Notes under the pieces: generated by a model
What the model was told of the DNA's origin: nothing
What the model saw: the letters and a program-made list of their open reading frames with translations, nothing else
The model's database searches: none
Shown here: piece by piece, positions 7,787-16,724 of the stretch
How positions within the stretch are numbered: position 1 is the first letter of the stretch
How the letters are laid out: the number at the start of each line of letters is the position of its first letter
Assembly (NCBI GenBank): GCA_030446715.1
Contig: JAUJMU010000001.1
Coordinates: 721,297 to 785,296 of the forward strand
Length of the DNA stretch: 64,000 nucleotides
Reading direction: 5' to 3'
Origin: Cytophagales bacterium
Lineage (GTDB): Bacteria > Bacteroidota > Bacteroidia > Cytophagales > 172606-1
Program-made: the position numbers and the translations under genes

Positions 7787-9454
7787 CTATTTGCCGTTGT
7801 AGGTAGACAGTTTGCCGTTTTCCAGTTCAGAGGCTTTGGCAAAAAGCTCAAGAGCCCGCTGGTAAATGGGATCACGTTGGTAGACAATCTGGTAGTATTC
7901 GTTGTTATAGCCTTGCTTGCTGCTCTGCCAGATGCTCTTGGCCAGTAAAGCCTTCACCTGGGTGCGGATGTAGTCTTTGGACCGGGCAAATTCGTCCTGC
8001 CGCATTTTGATGCCTGAAAGGTCAGCCATAGCCACCAGTTCCTTCATCATCTGCTCAGATACCTGAAACTTGGTACGGAACTCCGTGAAGTTCAACTTGT
8101 CGAGGTCCCGGCGGTGCTCAGCCCAGTAATTGAAAGCATATTCACGGATGATGTTGGCAGAAAGCAGTTCATCGAGGTACTGGGTGCGGGAGCTGGTATC
8201 CATGGGCACAAAGTAGTCGGGCATGATGCCGCCGCCGCCGTATACCACCCGGCCCTTGCTGGTGTAATATTTCAGTTTCTGGTCAAACTTGATGCTGTCA
8301 GCATTGAAAAATTCGCCGTGTTCGTAGCGCTTCATCACGTCTTTGCCGTAATCAGCCTTTTGATCAGGAACATAAGGTTTCTGGATGCTGCGGCCACTCG
8401 GGGTATAGTAGCGTGAAATGGTCAGGCGCAGTTCTGAACCGTCGTCGAGGGGAATGGGCGCCTGAACAAGGCCTTTACCGAAAGACCGGCGGCCGACAAT
8501 CAGGGCACGGTCGTTGTCCTGCAGGGCGCCGGCTACAATCTCGGAAGCCGAAGCACTGCCCTCGTCAATCAGCACCACTACCGGGCCTTTTTCAAATACG
8601 CCGGGCTGGAAGGCTTTGATCTTCTGGTCGAAGCGGGCCTCTTTCCCGTCGGTGTACACAATCAGCTTATCGCCGGCGAGAAACTCATCCACCATGTTGG
8701 TGGCACGGTCCATGTAGCCGCCGGGGTTGCCCCTGAGGTCAAGCACGAGCTGCTGCATGCCCTGACGCTTCAGTTGCGCAAGGGCTTTCTTGAATTCGTC
8801 GTACGTGTTGGAGGCAAAGCGGTTTACCTTGATGTATCCGGTGTTGTTGTCCACCATATAGGAGGCATCAATGGAATACTGGGGTATACGGTTGCGGGTA
8901 ATGCTGAATTCCTGCGCCTCGCCGGAGCCTCTGCGCACTACGCCCACCCTGACTTTGGTGCCGCGGGGGCCGCGAAGTTTGCCGAACACCGAGCCGTTTT
9001 CGAGGTCCGGACCCACCAGCGCCTGACCATTTACGGATACAATCTTGTCACCGGCCCGCAGTCCGGCAGTTTCGGCCGGCCCGCCGTTGAAGGGAGCAAT
9101 CACGTAAACCGTATCCTTGAATATATTGAATTCAATGCCGATGCCATCAAAATCACTTTCCAGCTGGGTGCGGGCCATGTCAATGTCCCGGGCCGGAATA
9201 TAGGTGGTGTGCGGATCGAGCTTTTCGAGCATTTTCTCGATGGAATAATCCACGAGATCTTCCGTACTGACCGTGTCAACGTAATCACGGTCAATCAACG
9301 TAAGAATTTCCTTGAATTTCAGGTAACCTTTGGCTACTGAACTGCTGCTGCGGCCGCCAAACATAGTAGCCCCAATGAATACGCCACCCGCCAGCGTGAC
9401 TGCCAGCAACAGGGGTAAGCGTACGTAAAATCTGGAATTGTCAACAGGACGCAC
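7787..9454 (-). CDS. S41-family C-terminal processing peptidase (CtpA/Tsp-like)
   Basis: This 555-aa serine protease cleaves proteins from their C-termini in the periplasm. A single signal-anchor helix at about 12-32 is followed by a PDZ domain at about 95-180 (GIGIEFN, GLRAGDKIVSVNG). The S41 catalytic domain contains DEGSASASEIVAGA with the likely nucleophile Ser302. The general base Lys327 in SFGKGLVQ is 25 residues later, the same spacing as in E. coli Tsp. The C-terminal 150 residues are an extension common in Bacteroidota members. The gene is monocistronic and convergent with gcvH. Confidence 0.93.
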   Translation of the reverse strand: MRPVDNSRFYVRLPLLLAVTLAGGVFIGATMFGGRSSSSVAKGYLKFKEILTLIDRDYVDTVSTEDLVDYSIEKMLEKLDPHTTYIPARDIDMARTQLESDFDGIGIEFNIFKDTVYVIAPFNGGPAETAGLRAGDKIVSVNGQALVGPDLENGSVFGKLRGPRGTKVRVGVVRRGSGEAQEFSITRNRIPQYSIDASYMVDNNTGYIKVNRFASNTYDEFKKALAQLKRQGMQQLVLDLRGNPGGYMDRATNMVDEFLAGDKLIVYTDGKEARFDQKIKAFQPGVFEKGPVVVLIDEGSASASEIVAGALQDNDRALIVGRRSFGKGLVQAPIPLDDGSELRLTISRYYTPSGRSIQKPYVPDQKADYGKDVMKRYEHGEFFNADSIKFDQKLKYYTSKGRVVYGGGGIMPDYFVPMDTSSRTQYLDELLSANIIREYAFNYWAEHRRDLDKLNFTEFRTKFQVSEQMMKELVAMADLSGIKMRQDEFARSKDYIRTQVKALLAKSIWQSSKQGYNNEYYQIVYQRDPIYQRALELFAKASELENGKLSTYNGK

Positions 9455-9807
9455 TTTTCAGGAATTTACAGTAAAAACAAAAGGACCAATTGTATCTGAA
9501 TATGGTAAGTGGCTGCACGTATCAGGCGTAATACATCACGTAACTGTGGCATCAATTATTGCCTGCCGGATGTACTTATACCAAATATAATACACACAAA
9601 AGATAATTTCACCTTTTTTTGAGGAACGGAATATAATTGTAGTCCAACAGCGAAAAAAGATCGATTATCCTATTGAAGTAACATGGTAAGTTGAAGTACC
9701 AATGTAAGCATACGATGGGTTTGGAGTGTGGTTACCAATAAAATATATAAAAACTAATTCTTGATTATATGAGCAGGAAGAAGGTAGATTCGTATCAGTG
9801 AAATGAT
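9455..9807. other. Intergenic stretch, AT-rich, between divergent genes
   Basis: About 380 bp separate the S41 protease gene from the hemerythrin gene. The DNA is clearly more AT-rich than its flanks and must hold both divergent promoters. No long ORF, tRNA-like fold or strong hairpin could be recognised. Confidence 0.4.
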
Positions 9808-9815
9808 TATTTTTG
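9808..9815 (+). promoter_or_regulatory. Bacteroidota-type -7 promoter box TATTTTTG
   Basis: Exact match to TAnnTTTG, 22 bp before the GTG start at 9838. A matching -33 element is not obvious. Confidence 0.5.
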
Positions 9816-9837
9816 TAAGGTTTAAATCAGGCTTGCT

Positions 9838-10578
9838 GTGGAAATCACCCGTCGTAAAATAGGGGAACTGGTAGACGAAAATTACGTGTATGCTTATGCG
9901 TTGTACTACCTTGGCATCCGGTTCTATGAGTATCCGGAGGATACCCTGGAGCAGGTTTGCCGCCAGCGGGGGCTCAACATGAGTCAGGTGGTACACCGGC
10001 TGCAGTCAGCAGTTTTGCCGGATAAAAGCAGCAACCTGGCTCTCGAAGAACTGCCGGTAGACCTGATCATCGAATACCTGAAGCACATGCACCACGTGTT
10101 TGTGCGGCATAAGCTCCCCTACATTGCCCGCCTGATCGAAACGCTTGAAGGCCCTGAAACGCCCCTTGCTGATGATCTTCGGATGGTTTTTCCGCTTTTT
10201 GTAGAAGATTTTATCCTGCACATCCACGAGGAGGAAGATACCCTCTTCCGCTACATCGCCCTGCTGCACAAGGCCAGCCACCACAAAGTGAGTCCCGGGC
10301 GGCTGTACTTCCAGATGGAAAAACATTCGGTCCAGCGGTATGCGGTGGAGCACGACATCCACGACGACGAAATGCGCGGCATCCGCGAGATTACGGGCGG
10401 TTACCATTGGGGGCCTGTGGCCAGCCAGCGGCTGAAGGTCATATTTCTGGAACTTCAGGCATTTGAGCAGGAACTTCAGATGCACGCCAGCATTGAAAAT
10501 GAGATTCTTTTTCCCAAGGCCCTGCGGCTGGAGAACGAAGTCAAAAGCATGGTCGGTCAGTCGGTCAGGCTGAACTGA
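9838..10578 (+). CDS. Hemerythrin-domain protein (ScdA/RIC-like)
   Basis: A 246-aa protein. Residues 1-60 look like a ScdA_N/DUF542-type segment, and the rest is a four-helix hemerythrin-like bundle. Candidate di-iron ligands lie in YLKHMHHVFVRHKLP, DFILHIHEEEDTLFRYI, VEHDIHDDEMRGI and MHASIENEILFPKA, the expected H...HxxxE...H...HxxxxD-style pattern. Members of this group repair iron-sulfur clusters after nitric oxide or oxidative damage. The start is GTG at 9838, placed just after a TATTTTTG box. A canonical Cys pair at the very N-terminus, used by RIC proteins, is not seen; only Cys41 is present. Repair of Fe-S clusters is therefore possible rather than certain. Confidence 0.8.
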   Translation: MEITRRKIGELVDENYVYAYALYYLGIRFYEYPEDTLEQVCRQRGLNMSQVVHRLQSAVLPDKSSNLALEELPVDLIIEYLKHMHHVFVRHKLPYIARLIETLEGPETPLADDLRMVFPLFVEDFILHIHEEEDTLFRYIALLHKASHHKVSPGRLYFQMEKHSVQRYAVEHDIHDDEMRGIREITGGYHWGPVASQRLKVIFLELQAFEQELQMHASIENEILFPKALRLENEVKSMVGQSVRLN

Positions 10579-10604
10579 AGGATCGTGCCGGTCATACCAT
10601 CAGG

Positions 10605-10640
10605 ACCCGTAAGCCCGGTCAGGCACTTGCGGGTTTTTTT
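10605..10640 (+). terminator. Terminator after the hemerythrin gene
   Basis: Stem ACCCGTAAG / CTTGCGGGT (one G-T wobble) with a 12-nt loop and a run of seven T, 26 bp after the stop. Confidence 0.8.
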
Positions 10641-10700
10641 GTTCGCGATAATCTGCTACAGAAAGATAAACCCGACAAGACCCGGTACGTGTATACTCAG

Positions 10701-11174
10701 ATGGGAAGAATCCTTGCAATAGATTACGGCACCAAACGGACCGGCCTGGCCGTTACCGATCCGCTCGGGATCATTGCCACGCCGCTGGATACGGTTCGCT
10801 CCCACGATCTGATCACTTACCTGAAGGGTTACGTGCAGCGGGAAGCAGTGGATGCTTTTGTGGTGGGCTTGCCCAGGCAACTGGACAACACGCCCTCCTC
10901 GGTTGCCCCGCAGGTAGAGGCCTTTGTGAAACATCTGCGGAAGAGCTTCCCCGAAATACCCATACACCGGATCGATGAACGTTTTACTTCGCAGATAGCC
11001 CAGCAGGCAATGCTGGCCTCTGGTATGAAGAAAAAAGACCGGCAGGTGAAAGGGAACGTAGACCGGATCAGCGCGGTTATCATTCTGCAATCGTATATGT
11101 CCGGGCAGGCATTTGCCCGGCTCCGGACCGGAGAAGCGGAAACTCCTGAATCTGGTTCATCACCAGTCAGTTAA
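10701..11174 (+). CDS. ruvX: Holliday junction resolvase-like RuvX (YqgF family)
   Basis: A 157-aa RNase H-fold protein that processes the 5' end of pre-16S rRNA and was originally proposed as a Holliday junction resolvase. MGRILAIDYGTKRTGLAVTDP carries the first catalytic Asp, VVGLPRQLDN the central strand, and RIDERFTS and KGNVDRISAVIILQSYM the remaining acidic residues. ATG 10701 is preferred over the ATG at 10689 because the family begins at the GRILAIDYG strand. The def gene follows 32 bp later, so the two probably form an operon. Confidence 0.94.
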   Translation: MGRILAIDYGTKRTGLAVTDPLGIIATPLDTVRSHDLITYLKGYVQREAVDAFVVGLPRQLDNTPSSVAPQVEAFVKHLRKSFPEIPIHRIDERFTSQIAQQAMLASGMKKKDRQVKGNVDRISAVIILQSYMSGQAFARLRTGEAETPESGSSPVS

Positions 11175-11206
11175 CTTTTTAACACTACAGCATAAAAATT
11201 ACCATA

Positions 11207-11782
11207 ATGATTTACCCCATTGTAGCCTACGGTGATCCCGTACTGAAAAAGCAGGCGGAAGAGATTGAAACCGGCACCGATGTGAAGCAGCTGGTGGAGG
11301 ATATGTTCGAGACCATGTATACAGCCAGCGGTGTCGGGCTGGCGGCCCCGCAGATCGGCAAAGCCATCCGCTTGTTTGTAATGGATGCAAAAGCGATGGA
11401 TGAAGAAAATGAAGCCCTGCAGCACACAAAGAAAGCTTTCATCAATCCAGTCATTGTGGAAGAAACCGGTGAGAAATGGGCTTTTGAAGAAGGCTGCCTG
11501 AGCATTCCCGGCATCCGGGCAGAAGTGTACCGGCCGGCAAAGGTGAAAATCCGCTACTTCGACACCGACTGGAACGAACACGTGGAGGAGTACGACGGCC
11601 TTGCTGCCCGCGTGATCCAGCACGAATACGATCATCTGGAAGGTGTATTGTTTACCGACTACCTGTCGGGACTGAAAAAGCGTTTGCTCAAAAACCGCCT
11701 GACCGACATCAGCAAAGGCAATGTAAAATCAGACTACCGCATGCGTTTCCCGGCGGCGGCCCGCCGGGCCGGTGTGCGGTAA
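11207..11782 (+). CDS. def: Peptide deformylase
   Basis: Removes the formyl group from the N-terminal methionine of nascent proteins, using a metal ion. All three family motifs are present in a 191-aa product: GVGLAAPQIG (motif 1), EGCLSIPGIRAEVYRP (motif 2, metal-binding Cys) and QHEYDHLEGVLF (motif 3, HExxH). The C-terminus adds a basic tail. It lies directly behind ruvX in the same orientation. Confidence 0.96.
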   Translation: MIYPIVAYGDPVLKKQAEEIETGTDVKQLVEDMFETMYTASGVGLAAPQIGKAIRLFVMDAKAMDEENEALQHTKKAFINPVIVEETGEKWAFEEGCLSIPGIRAEVYRPAKVKIRYFDTDWNEHVEEYDGLAARVIQHEYDHLEGVLFTDYLSGLKKRLLKNRLTDISKGNVKSDYRMRFPAAARRAGVR

Positions 11783-11911
11783 CCTGAGGGGATATGCTTG
11801 TTGGCCGTAAGCGGATAGTTACGCCAATAAAGAACAAAAACTTGGGGATAGTGAGCAACCCTATCCAGTATCTGAGGGTCAATGCAGAAGGAACCAATCC
11901 GCAAGCACAAG

Positions 11912-12373
11912 ATGAAACTGAAACATATTCTTTATTTACCTCTGATTGTACTGGTGGTGACGGCTTGCCAAAAAGAGCCAAATCCTGATGAATTTTATCA
12001 GAAGTGGTCTCAATGCAGACAAAAGAACAGCTTTGACACAGAGGCAACTTTTAACCACCTGGTCGGCGAATGGAAAATGATTGCTACGGGTTGTGGGGAG
12101 TGTTATTCCGCAGGAGTAAAACCATCCGGTAAAAATGTCAGGCTTATTTTTACTTCTGACTCTACGCTTCAGGTGGTGGAAAAGGGACAAGTAATCAGAA
12201 ACAGTAAGTTTTCCATCCGCCTCACTCACGGTAGTGTAAGGGAAATAGAAACACAACCTTCTCTTGACAACCTGTACACCTGGGGTGATATTGAATTCTG
12301 CGAAAACAAGGTAGGCTTCATTACAAGCTACCGGGACGGACCCGATTATTTTTTTGAACGCGTTGATAACTAA
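11912..12373 (+). CDS. Putative lipocalin-like lipoprotein
   Basis: A 153-aa protein starting MKLKHILYLPLIVLVVTACQKE, a typical lipoprotein signal with the lipobox Cys19. Mature residues include LVGEWKMIATGCGECYSAG, a lipocalin-like opening strand, then beta-rich repeats (VRLIFTSDSTLQVVEKGQ) and a C-terminal GPDYFFERVDN. This pattern is common in small Bacteroidota lipoproteins of unknown role. The upstream in-frame ATG at 11882 is rejected because it would bury the signal peptide. Function unknown. Confidence 0.65.
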   Translation: MKLKHILYLPLIVLVVTACQKEPNPDEFYQKWSQCRQKNSFDTEATFNHLVGEWKMIATGCGECYSAGVKPSGKNVRLIFTSDSTLQVVEKGQVIRNSKFSIRLTHGSVREIETQPSLDNLYTWGDIEFCENKVGFITSYRDGPDYFFERVDN

Positions 12374-12539
12374 ATGAAGAACATTGAAATGGGAGAAGCC
12401 TGCGCCTGACACTGCTCACTCCGGCCGCCGGGCCGCTCTTCCGCAATGCTCAACAGGAGACCACAGTATGCGGCAATGTCTGCTCCATTATCTGCTGAAC
12501 TTAATAATATAACCGGCATATAAATAATCCCGTTACCCG

Positions 12540-12580
12540 GCCCGCAAAGTTTCGCCAGAAATTTGCGGGCTCATTTTTTT
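12540..12580 (+). terminator. Terminator upstream of the first MFS gene
   Basis: Perfect 9-bp stem GCCCGCAAA / TTTGCGGGC with a 13-nt loop, then TCATTTTTTT. It is about 170 bp after the lipoprotein stop. The DNA between shows no gene. Confidence 0.8.
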
Positions 12581-12667
12581 GGAATAGATTGAGGGTTTAT
12601 AAAATAAATATCCGGAGGACCCGTAGCTCCGGCAACAGACTTTCTTCAAACCTCTACTGCGTTTTCC

Positions 12668-13909
12668 ATGCAAATGCCAACTTCCACTGCCCGGTCGCCC
12701 CGGCTGCTTAACGCCGCCGTTGTGGTGGCGGCACTTGGTTACTTTGTTGACATTTACGACTTGCTCCTGTTCGGTATAGTGCGGGTGGCCAGCCTGCAGT
12801 CACTGGGCCTTACCGGCGAAAACCTGACCCGGCAGGGCGAATTTCTGATCAACATGCAGATGATCGGCATGCTGATCGGCGGCATTCTGTGGGGTGTGCT
12901 CGGCGACAAGAAAGGACGGCTGTCGGTGCTGTTCGGTTCTATTTTTATCTACTCGGTAGCCAACATTGCCAACGGCTTCGTGCAGGGGGTGGAAGGCTAC
13001 GCGCTGTGGCGGTTCGTGGCGGGCATCGGTCTGGCCGGCGAACTCGGGGCCGGCATTACGCTGGTCAGTGAAGTCTTGCCGAAGGAAAAACGCGGCATCG
13101 GCACCATGATTGTGGCATCGGTCGGGCTTACGGGTGCCGTGGTCGCCAACCTCATCTACAAGTTCTCCGGCGACTGGCGGACGTGCTACTTCATCGGTGG
13201 AGGGCTGGGACTGGGCCTGCTGCTGCTGCGTGTCGGGGTGAGCGAATCGGGCATGTTCAGGACCGCGAAGGCCGATTCGGTGAGCCGCGGGGACTTCTTT
13301 GCGCTGTTCAACAACCGGGAGCGGCTGTTTAAGTACCTGCGCTGCATCCTCATCGGTCTGCCTACCTGGTACGTAATCGGCATTCTGGTTACTTTTTCGC
13401 CTGAGTTTGCCAAAGCCTTCGGCATCCGGGGAGAGGTAAAAGGCGGTGACGCCATCATGTATGCCTACATCGGCATCGTGCTCGGCGATATGGCTACCGG
13501 TGGCCTCAGCCAATTGCTGAAAAGCCGCCTGAAGGTGATGTATATTTTTCTGGGCCTGAGTGCCGTCGTAATCACCATTTACCTGAATCTGCACGGTGCC
13601 ACCGCCTCCACGCTGTATCTGCTGTGCGGACTCATGGGCTTTGCAACCGGTTTCTGGGTGATTTTTGTGACCATTGCCGCCGAACAGTTCGGTACCAACC
13701 TGCGGGCTACCGTCACCACTACTGCACCCAACTTTGTGCGCGGCGCCCTGCCGTTGCTCATCATCGTGTTCAACTTTTTTGAAGGGCCGATGGGCCGGAT
13801 CGGCGCTGCGGCAGTGGTAGGCGCTTTTGTGATTGTGACCTCCGTGCTGTCGGTGCGCGGCCTGAAAGAGACCTTCCACCAGGACCTGAATTATACGGAG
13901 ACAGTATAG
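12668..13909 (+). CDS. MFS transporter, sugar-porter/organic-acid type
   Basis: A 413-aa integral membrane protein with about 12 hydrophobic helices. The MFS signature between helices 2 and 3 is visible as GVLGDKKGRLSVLF, and AGIGLAGELGAGITLVSEVLPKEKRG follows in helices 4-5. That second motif is typical of the metabolite:H+ symporter and SV2-like branch. The loop between helices 6 and 7 is short. The substrate cannot be read from sequence. No neighbouring catabolic gene points to one. It is preceded by a terminator and appears monocistronic. Confidence 0.85.
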   Translation: MQMPTSTARSPRLLNAAVVVAALGYFVDIYDLLLFGIVRVASLQSLGLTGENLTRQGEFLINMQMIGMLIGGILWGVLGDKKGRLSVLFGSIFIYSVANIANGFVQGVEGYALWRFVAGIGLAGELGAGITLVSEVLPKEKRGIGTMIVASVGLTGAVVANLIYKFSGDWRTCYFIGGGLGLGLLLLRVGVSESGMFRTAKADSVSRGDFFALFNNRERLFKYLRCILIGLPTWYVIGILVTFSPEFAKAFGIRGEVKGGDAIMYAYIGIVLGDMATGGLSQLLKSRLKVMYIFLGLSAVVITIYLNLHGATASTLYLLCGLMGFATGFWVIFVTIAAEQFGTNLRATVTTTAPNFVRGALPLLIIVFNFFEGPMGRIGAAAVVGAFVIVTSVLSVRGLKETFHQDLNYTETV

Positions 13910-14155
13910 ACAGGGAGACCGGAAAACGGCGACAGGAGGGAACTGCGGCGGATCGGGTTTGTCCGATAGAAACCTTTGCAAGGGTTATAAGTTGCTGTGC
14001 AATTTTAAACTTTGAATGCCCAGAACAACGCGCTGATTGTCAACCATTTTATTAAAAACTAAAATCCAAAACATCGGATTACATCTGCCCGCTTACTTAA
14101 ATGCGGACAGTGGAAGCTTTCAGACTCTGACCTGAGTCTTTTCAAGCAAAACCTT

Positions 14156-14163
14156 TATCTTTA
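14156..14163 (+). promoter_or_regulatory. Possible -7 box of the toxin-antitoxin operon
   Basis: TATCTTTA matches TAnnTTTG at seven of eight positions and is 25 bp before the antitoxin ATG at 14189. No clear -33 box was found. Confidence 0.3.
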
Positions 14164-14188
14164 AGTAAGGAAGACCAATATTGTTTCT

Positions 14189-14425
14189 ATGGACGCAAAC
14201 CTTAAATACCACCTCATCGAAAAGATTGTCCAGACCAATAACGAAACTTTATTGCAGGAGATCAAAGGCTTACTGGAAGCAGCTCCCGGTGAACTTCGGG
14301 AGCAGATGAGTGATGCTGAACAGAAATCAGTGGAAAGAGGGATCAAACAAGCTGACCGGGGCGAATTTATTCCTCACGAGCAAGCATGGGCGCAGATTTC
14401 AGCAAATCGTAAAAAGCGGGGCTAA
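14189..14425 (+). CDS. Putative type II antitoxin
   Basis: A 78-aa acidic/basic mixed helical protein with a ribbon-less N-terminus (KYHLIEKIVQTNNETLLQEIKGLLE) and a C-terminal toxin-binding-like stretch (ADRGEFIPHEQAWAQISANRKKRG). The end resembles antitoxins of the addiction-module family paired with RelE/ParE toxins. Its stop codon overlaps the start of the toxin gene by one base (TAATG), the usual coupling. In this family the antitoxin, alone or with toxin, represses its own promoter. Confidence 0.82.
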   Translation: MDANLKYHLIEKIVQTNNETLLQEIKGLLEAAPGELREQMSDAEQKSVERGIKQADRGEFIPHEQAWAQISANRKKRG

Positions 14426-14718
14426 TGGATTATCGCCTCGTCTGGACTACAGAAGCCCGGACTTCGCTGGCGCAACTGGTCAGTTACCTGGATGAGCTCC
14501 ACCCGTCAGCCGGTGATCAGTTGCTGATTCAGGTAGATAAAAGCTTATCACTGATTTCCGGAATGCCTTTTATGTATGCTGTCATCCCAGAAAAGACAGG
14601 AGTCAGGCGTTGTGTTCTTGACCGGTACACTGTTCTTTGCTACCGCATCGGTGAGGCGCAGGTAGAGTTGCTCAGCTTTTTTGATTCGCGGCAAGACCCT
14701 GCCAAACGCAGTATCTGA
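14425..14718 (+). CDS. RelE/ParE-family toxin
   Basis: A 97-aa protein with the ParE/RelE fold pattern: YRLVWTTEARTSLAQLVSYL at the N-terminus, a central helix (AGDQLLIQVDKSLSLISGMPFMY) and the C-terminal beta strands RRCVLDRYTVLCYRIGEAQVELLSFFDSRQDP. The final FFDSRQDP corresponds to the conserved C-terminal end of the family. It starts within the antitoxin stop codon. Whether it acts on ribosomal mRNA (RelE) or gyrase (ParE) cannot be told by eye. The pair appears intact, unlike the two decayed modules elsewhere in this window. Confidence 0.82.
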   Translation: MDYRLVWTTEARTSLAQLVSYLDELHPSAGDQLLIQVDKSLSLISGMPFMYAVIPEKTGVRRCVLDRYTVLCYRIGEAQVELLSFFDSRQDPAKRSI

Positions 14719-14724
14719 ATCTCT

Positions 14725-16009
14725 TTAAGCAATAGCCGTCGTGTCCACTTCCCGGGCGGCCTTGATGGCGGGGAAATAGGAGGCACCGAAGGTGATCAGG
14801 GCAATGGTGAGGCCGGTGAGGGCGAAGTCACTGAAGCGCATCTTTACCGGATAGGCCTCCACGATGGACGTCTGCATGCCCATCTTCACAATGCCGTACT
14901 CCTGCTGCAGCCAGCAGATGAGCACCCCCGCGGCAATGCCGAACAGGGTGCCTGTCAAGGCGATGATGGTGCCTTCTGCCAGAAAAATTTTCCGGATAAA
15001 CCCTTTTGAAGCGCCCATTGCGGCCAGAATTGCCACGTCTTTCTTCTTGTCAATGGCCAGCATCGTGAGCGAGAAGAAAATGTTGAAGGAAGCAATTGCC
15101 AGAATAAACGAGAAGGTGATGTACACAAACAGCTTTTCCCAGCGGATGGCCTTGAGCAGACTGGCGTGCTGCTCGTCGCGGTTCTAGCTTTTCCCAGCGG
15201 ATGGCCTTGAGCAGACTGGCGTGCTGCTCGTCGCGGTTCTGTACCAGAAAATCTCCACCCAGAGACTGTTGCAGGTACTTCTGCACCCGCTGCATGGAAG
15301 CATTGCCGGCAATGCTCACCTCCAGGTAGGTACGCCGGTTGCCCAGTTGCAGCAGGTCGCGGGCAAAGGCCAGAGGCACAAAAATGTAATTGTTGTCGTA
15401 CCGCTGCTCGATGGCAAAAACTCCTCCGGCCCGCACGGCATCACGGCGGTAGGCGTTGGGAGAGTTAAGGTCAATCGTCCGGCGGGAGGTGTTCGGGTAG
15501 TAGACCATGAGCGGGTTCATCTCGTCCATCAGCGACACCGACAGCATGTATTGCACGCCGCTGCCGATAATGGCATAATCCGTTTCGCCGGCCTGCAGCC
15601 GGAGTTTGCCGGCTACAATCATCGAGTCCATGCCGTTCTGGCGGAGAAAGGCTTCCGGCGTGCCGCGCATTTTTACAATCACCTGGTTTTTGCGGTAGGT
15701 GAGCAGGGCATTGTCCTCAATGATTTCAAAAACGTGTTCTACGCCCTGTGCCTGCCGGATTTTGTTTAACAGGGTATCATTGACCACGAAAGTTTTTCCC
15801 CGGGCCGGCCTGATCTGGATCTCCGAATTGAAGGTATTGTGCAGGCTGCGGAAGAGGTCTTCCAATCCGTTGAAAACCGAAAGCACAATTACCAGCGCCA
15901 TCGTGCCCACCCCAACCCCTACCATGGAAATGATCGAAATCACATTGATGAAATTCTGCTTCTTGCGGGAGAAGAAATAGCGGCGGGCAATAAAATACGG
16001 CAGATTCAC
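14725..16009 (-). pseudogene. LolC/FtsX-family ABC permease, frame broken by a 55-bp tandem duplication
   Basis: The protein belongs to the LolC/E-type permeases that, with an ATPase, release lipoproteins from the inner membrane. The N-terminal part reads NLPYFIARRYFFSRKKQ, then a first membrane helix (VGTMALVIVLSVFNGLEDL) and a large periplasmic domain. The C-terminal part, in another frame from 15126, contains three further helices (YITFSFILAIASFNIFFSLTML and onwards). The frames differ because the 55 bp at 15131-15185 are repeated exactly at 15186-15240. Removing one copy restores a single frame of 409 codons from a GTG at 16009, exactly the normal size. This could be an assembly duplication or a true mutation; an assembly artefact is more likely because the family is normally essential. 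Confidence 0.85.
15131..15240. repeat. Exact 55-bp tandem duplication inside the LolC-type gene
   Basis: Positions 15131-15185 and 15186-15240 are identical and directly adjacent. Fifty-five is not a multiple of three, so the reading frame shifts. Confidence 0.97.
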
Positions 16010-16150
16010 GGGCGGAAAGGGGTAAAGGTAGCAGATGATCCGGCAAAGAAACCGGTTGTGGCCGGCCATACCGACGGAAAGTAACCCGCCTGAACTGACT
16101 TAACCGGAAGTAATATGTAAGAAACAAACCCTGAAATGAAACTATTTCCG

Positions 16151-16546
16151 CTACTTTTTTACGTAAGTGGTATCATCGGGATCTTCTTCGGTGGGCGGCG
16201 GAATATTGAGGCCCGAAATCAGCGTATCCATCCTGGCGGCGTACTCCGCGGTTTCGTCCAGAAAGAACACCAGTTCCGGAATAATGCGGGCCTGGTGACG
16301 GATGCGGTTGCCCAGAATCTGCCGGATGAGCCTGGTTTTTTCCTGAATGTCTTCGAGCAGAAGCTGCTTGTTGGGAGCCAGCATAAAGCTGAGGTAGATC
16401 CGGGCCACGCCCAGGTCAGGACTTACCTGCACGCGGGTAACGGTAATGAATGCGCTGCCAAACTGACTTTTTGTTTCCCGCTGAAAAATATCACCCAATT
16501 CCTTCTGAAGAAGGCGGGAAAATTTCTGTTGTCTCTTATTATCCAT
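16151..16546 (-). CDS. rbfA: Ribosome-binding factor A
   Basis: RbfA binds immature 30S subunits and helps 16S rRNA maturation, notably in the cold. The 131-aa product has the single KH-like domain: RQQKFSRLLQKELGDIFQRE at the N-terminus, then VTRVQVSPDLGVARIYLSF and the C-terminal RIIPELVFFLDETAEYAARMDTLI. It is upstream of and co-oriented with the LolC-type permease, a pairing commonly seen in Bacteroidota. Confidence 0.95.
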   Translation of the reverse strand: MDNKRQQKFSRLLQKELGDIFQRETKSQFGSAFITVTRVQVSPDLGVARIYLSFMLAPNKQLLLEDIQEKTRLIRQILGNRIRHQARIIPELVFFLDETAEYAARMDTLISGLNIPPPTEEDPDDTTYVKK

Positions 16547-16724
16547 AATTTTAATGAAAACGAAGCCCTTACAGGTAAGGTTTTGGTAAAGGATGTATTA
16601 TTTAAAACGGCAAATAAACCAATAACTGGGGTATTTTTGTAATACTATTCCGGCGGCAGATTTTGGCTCTTACCCGGCGGCATTTTCTCCTGAGCACATT
16701 TATTATCCCTAACGCCCCAATCCT

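Noticed and set aside
12800-13981. 393-residue open frame antisense to the MFS transporter
   Set aside because: Low-complexity His/Gln/Asp composition and no motif; the transporter is clearly the real gene.
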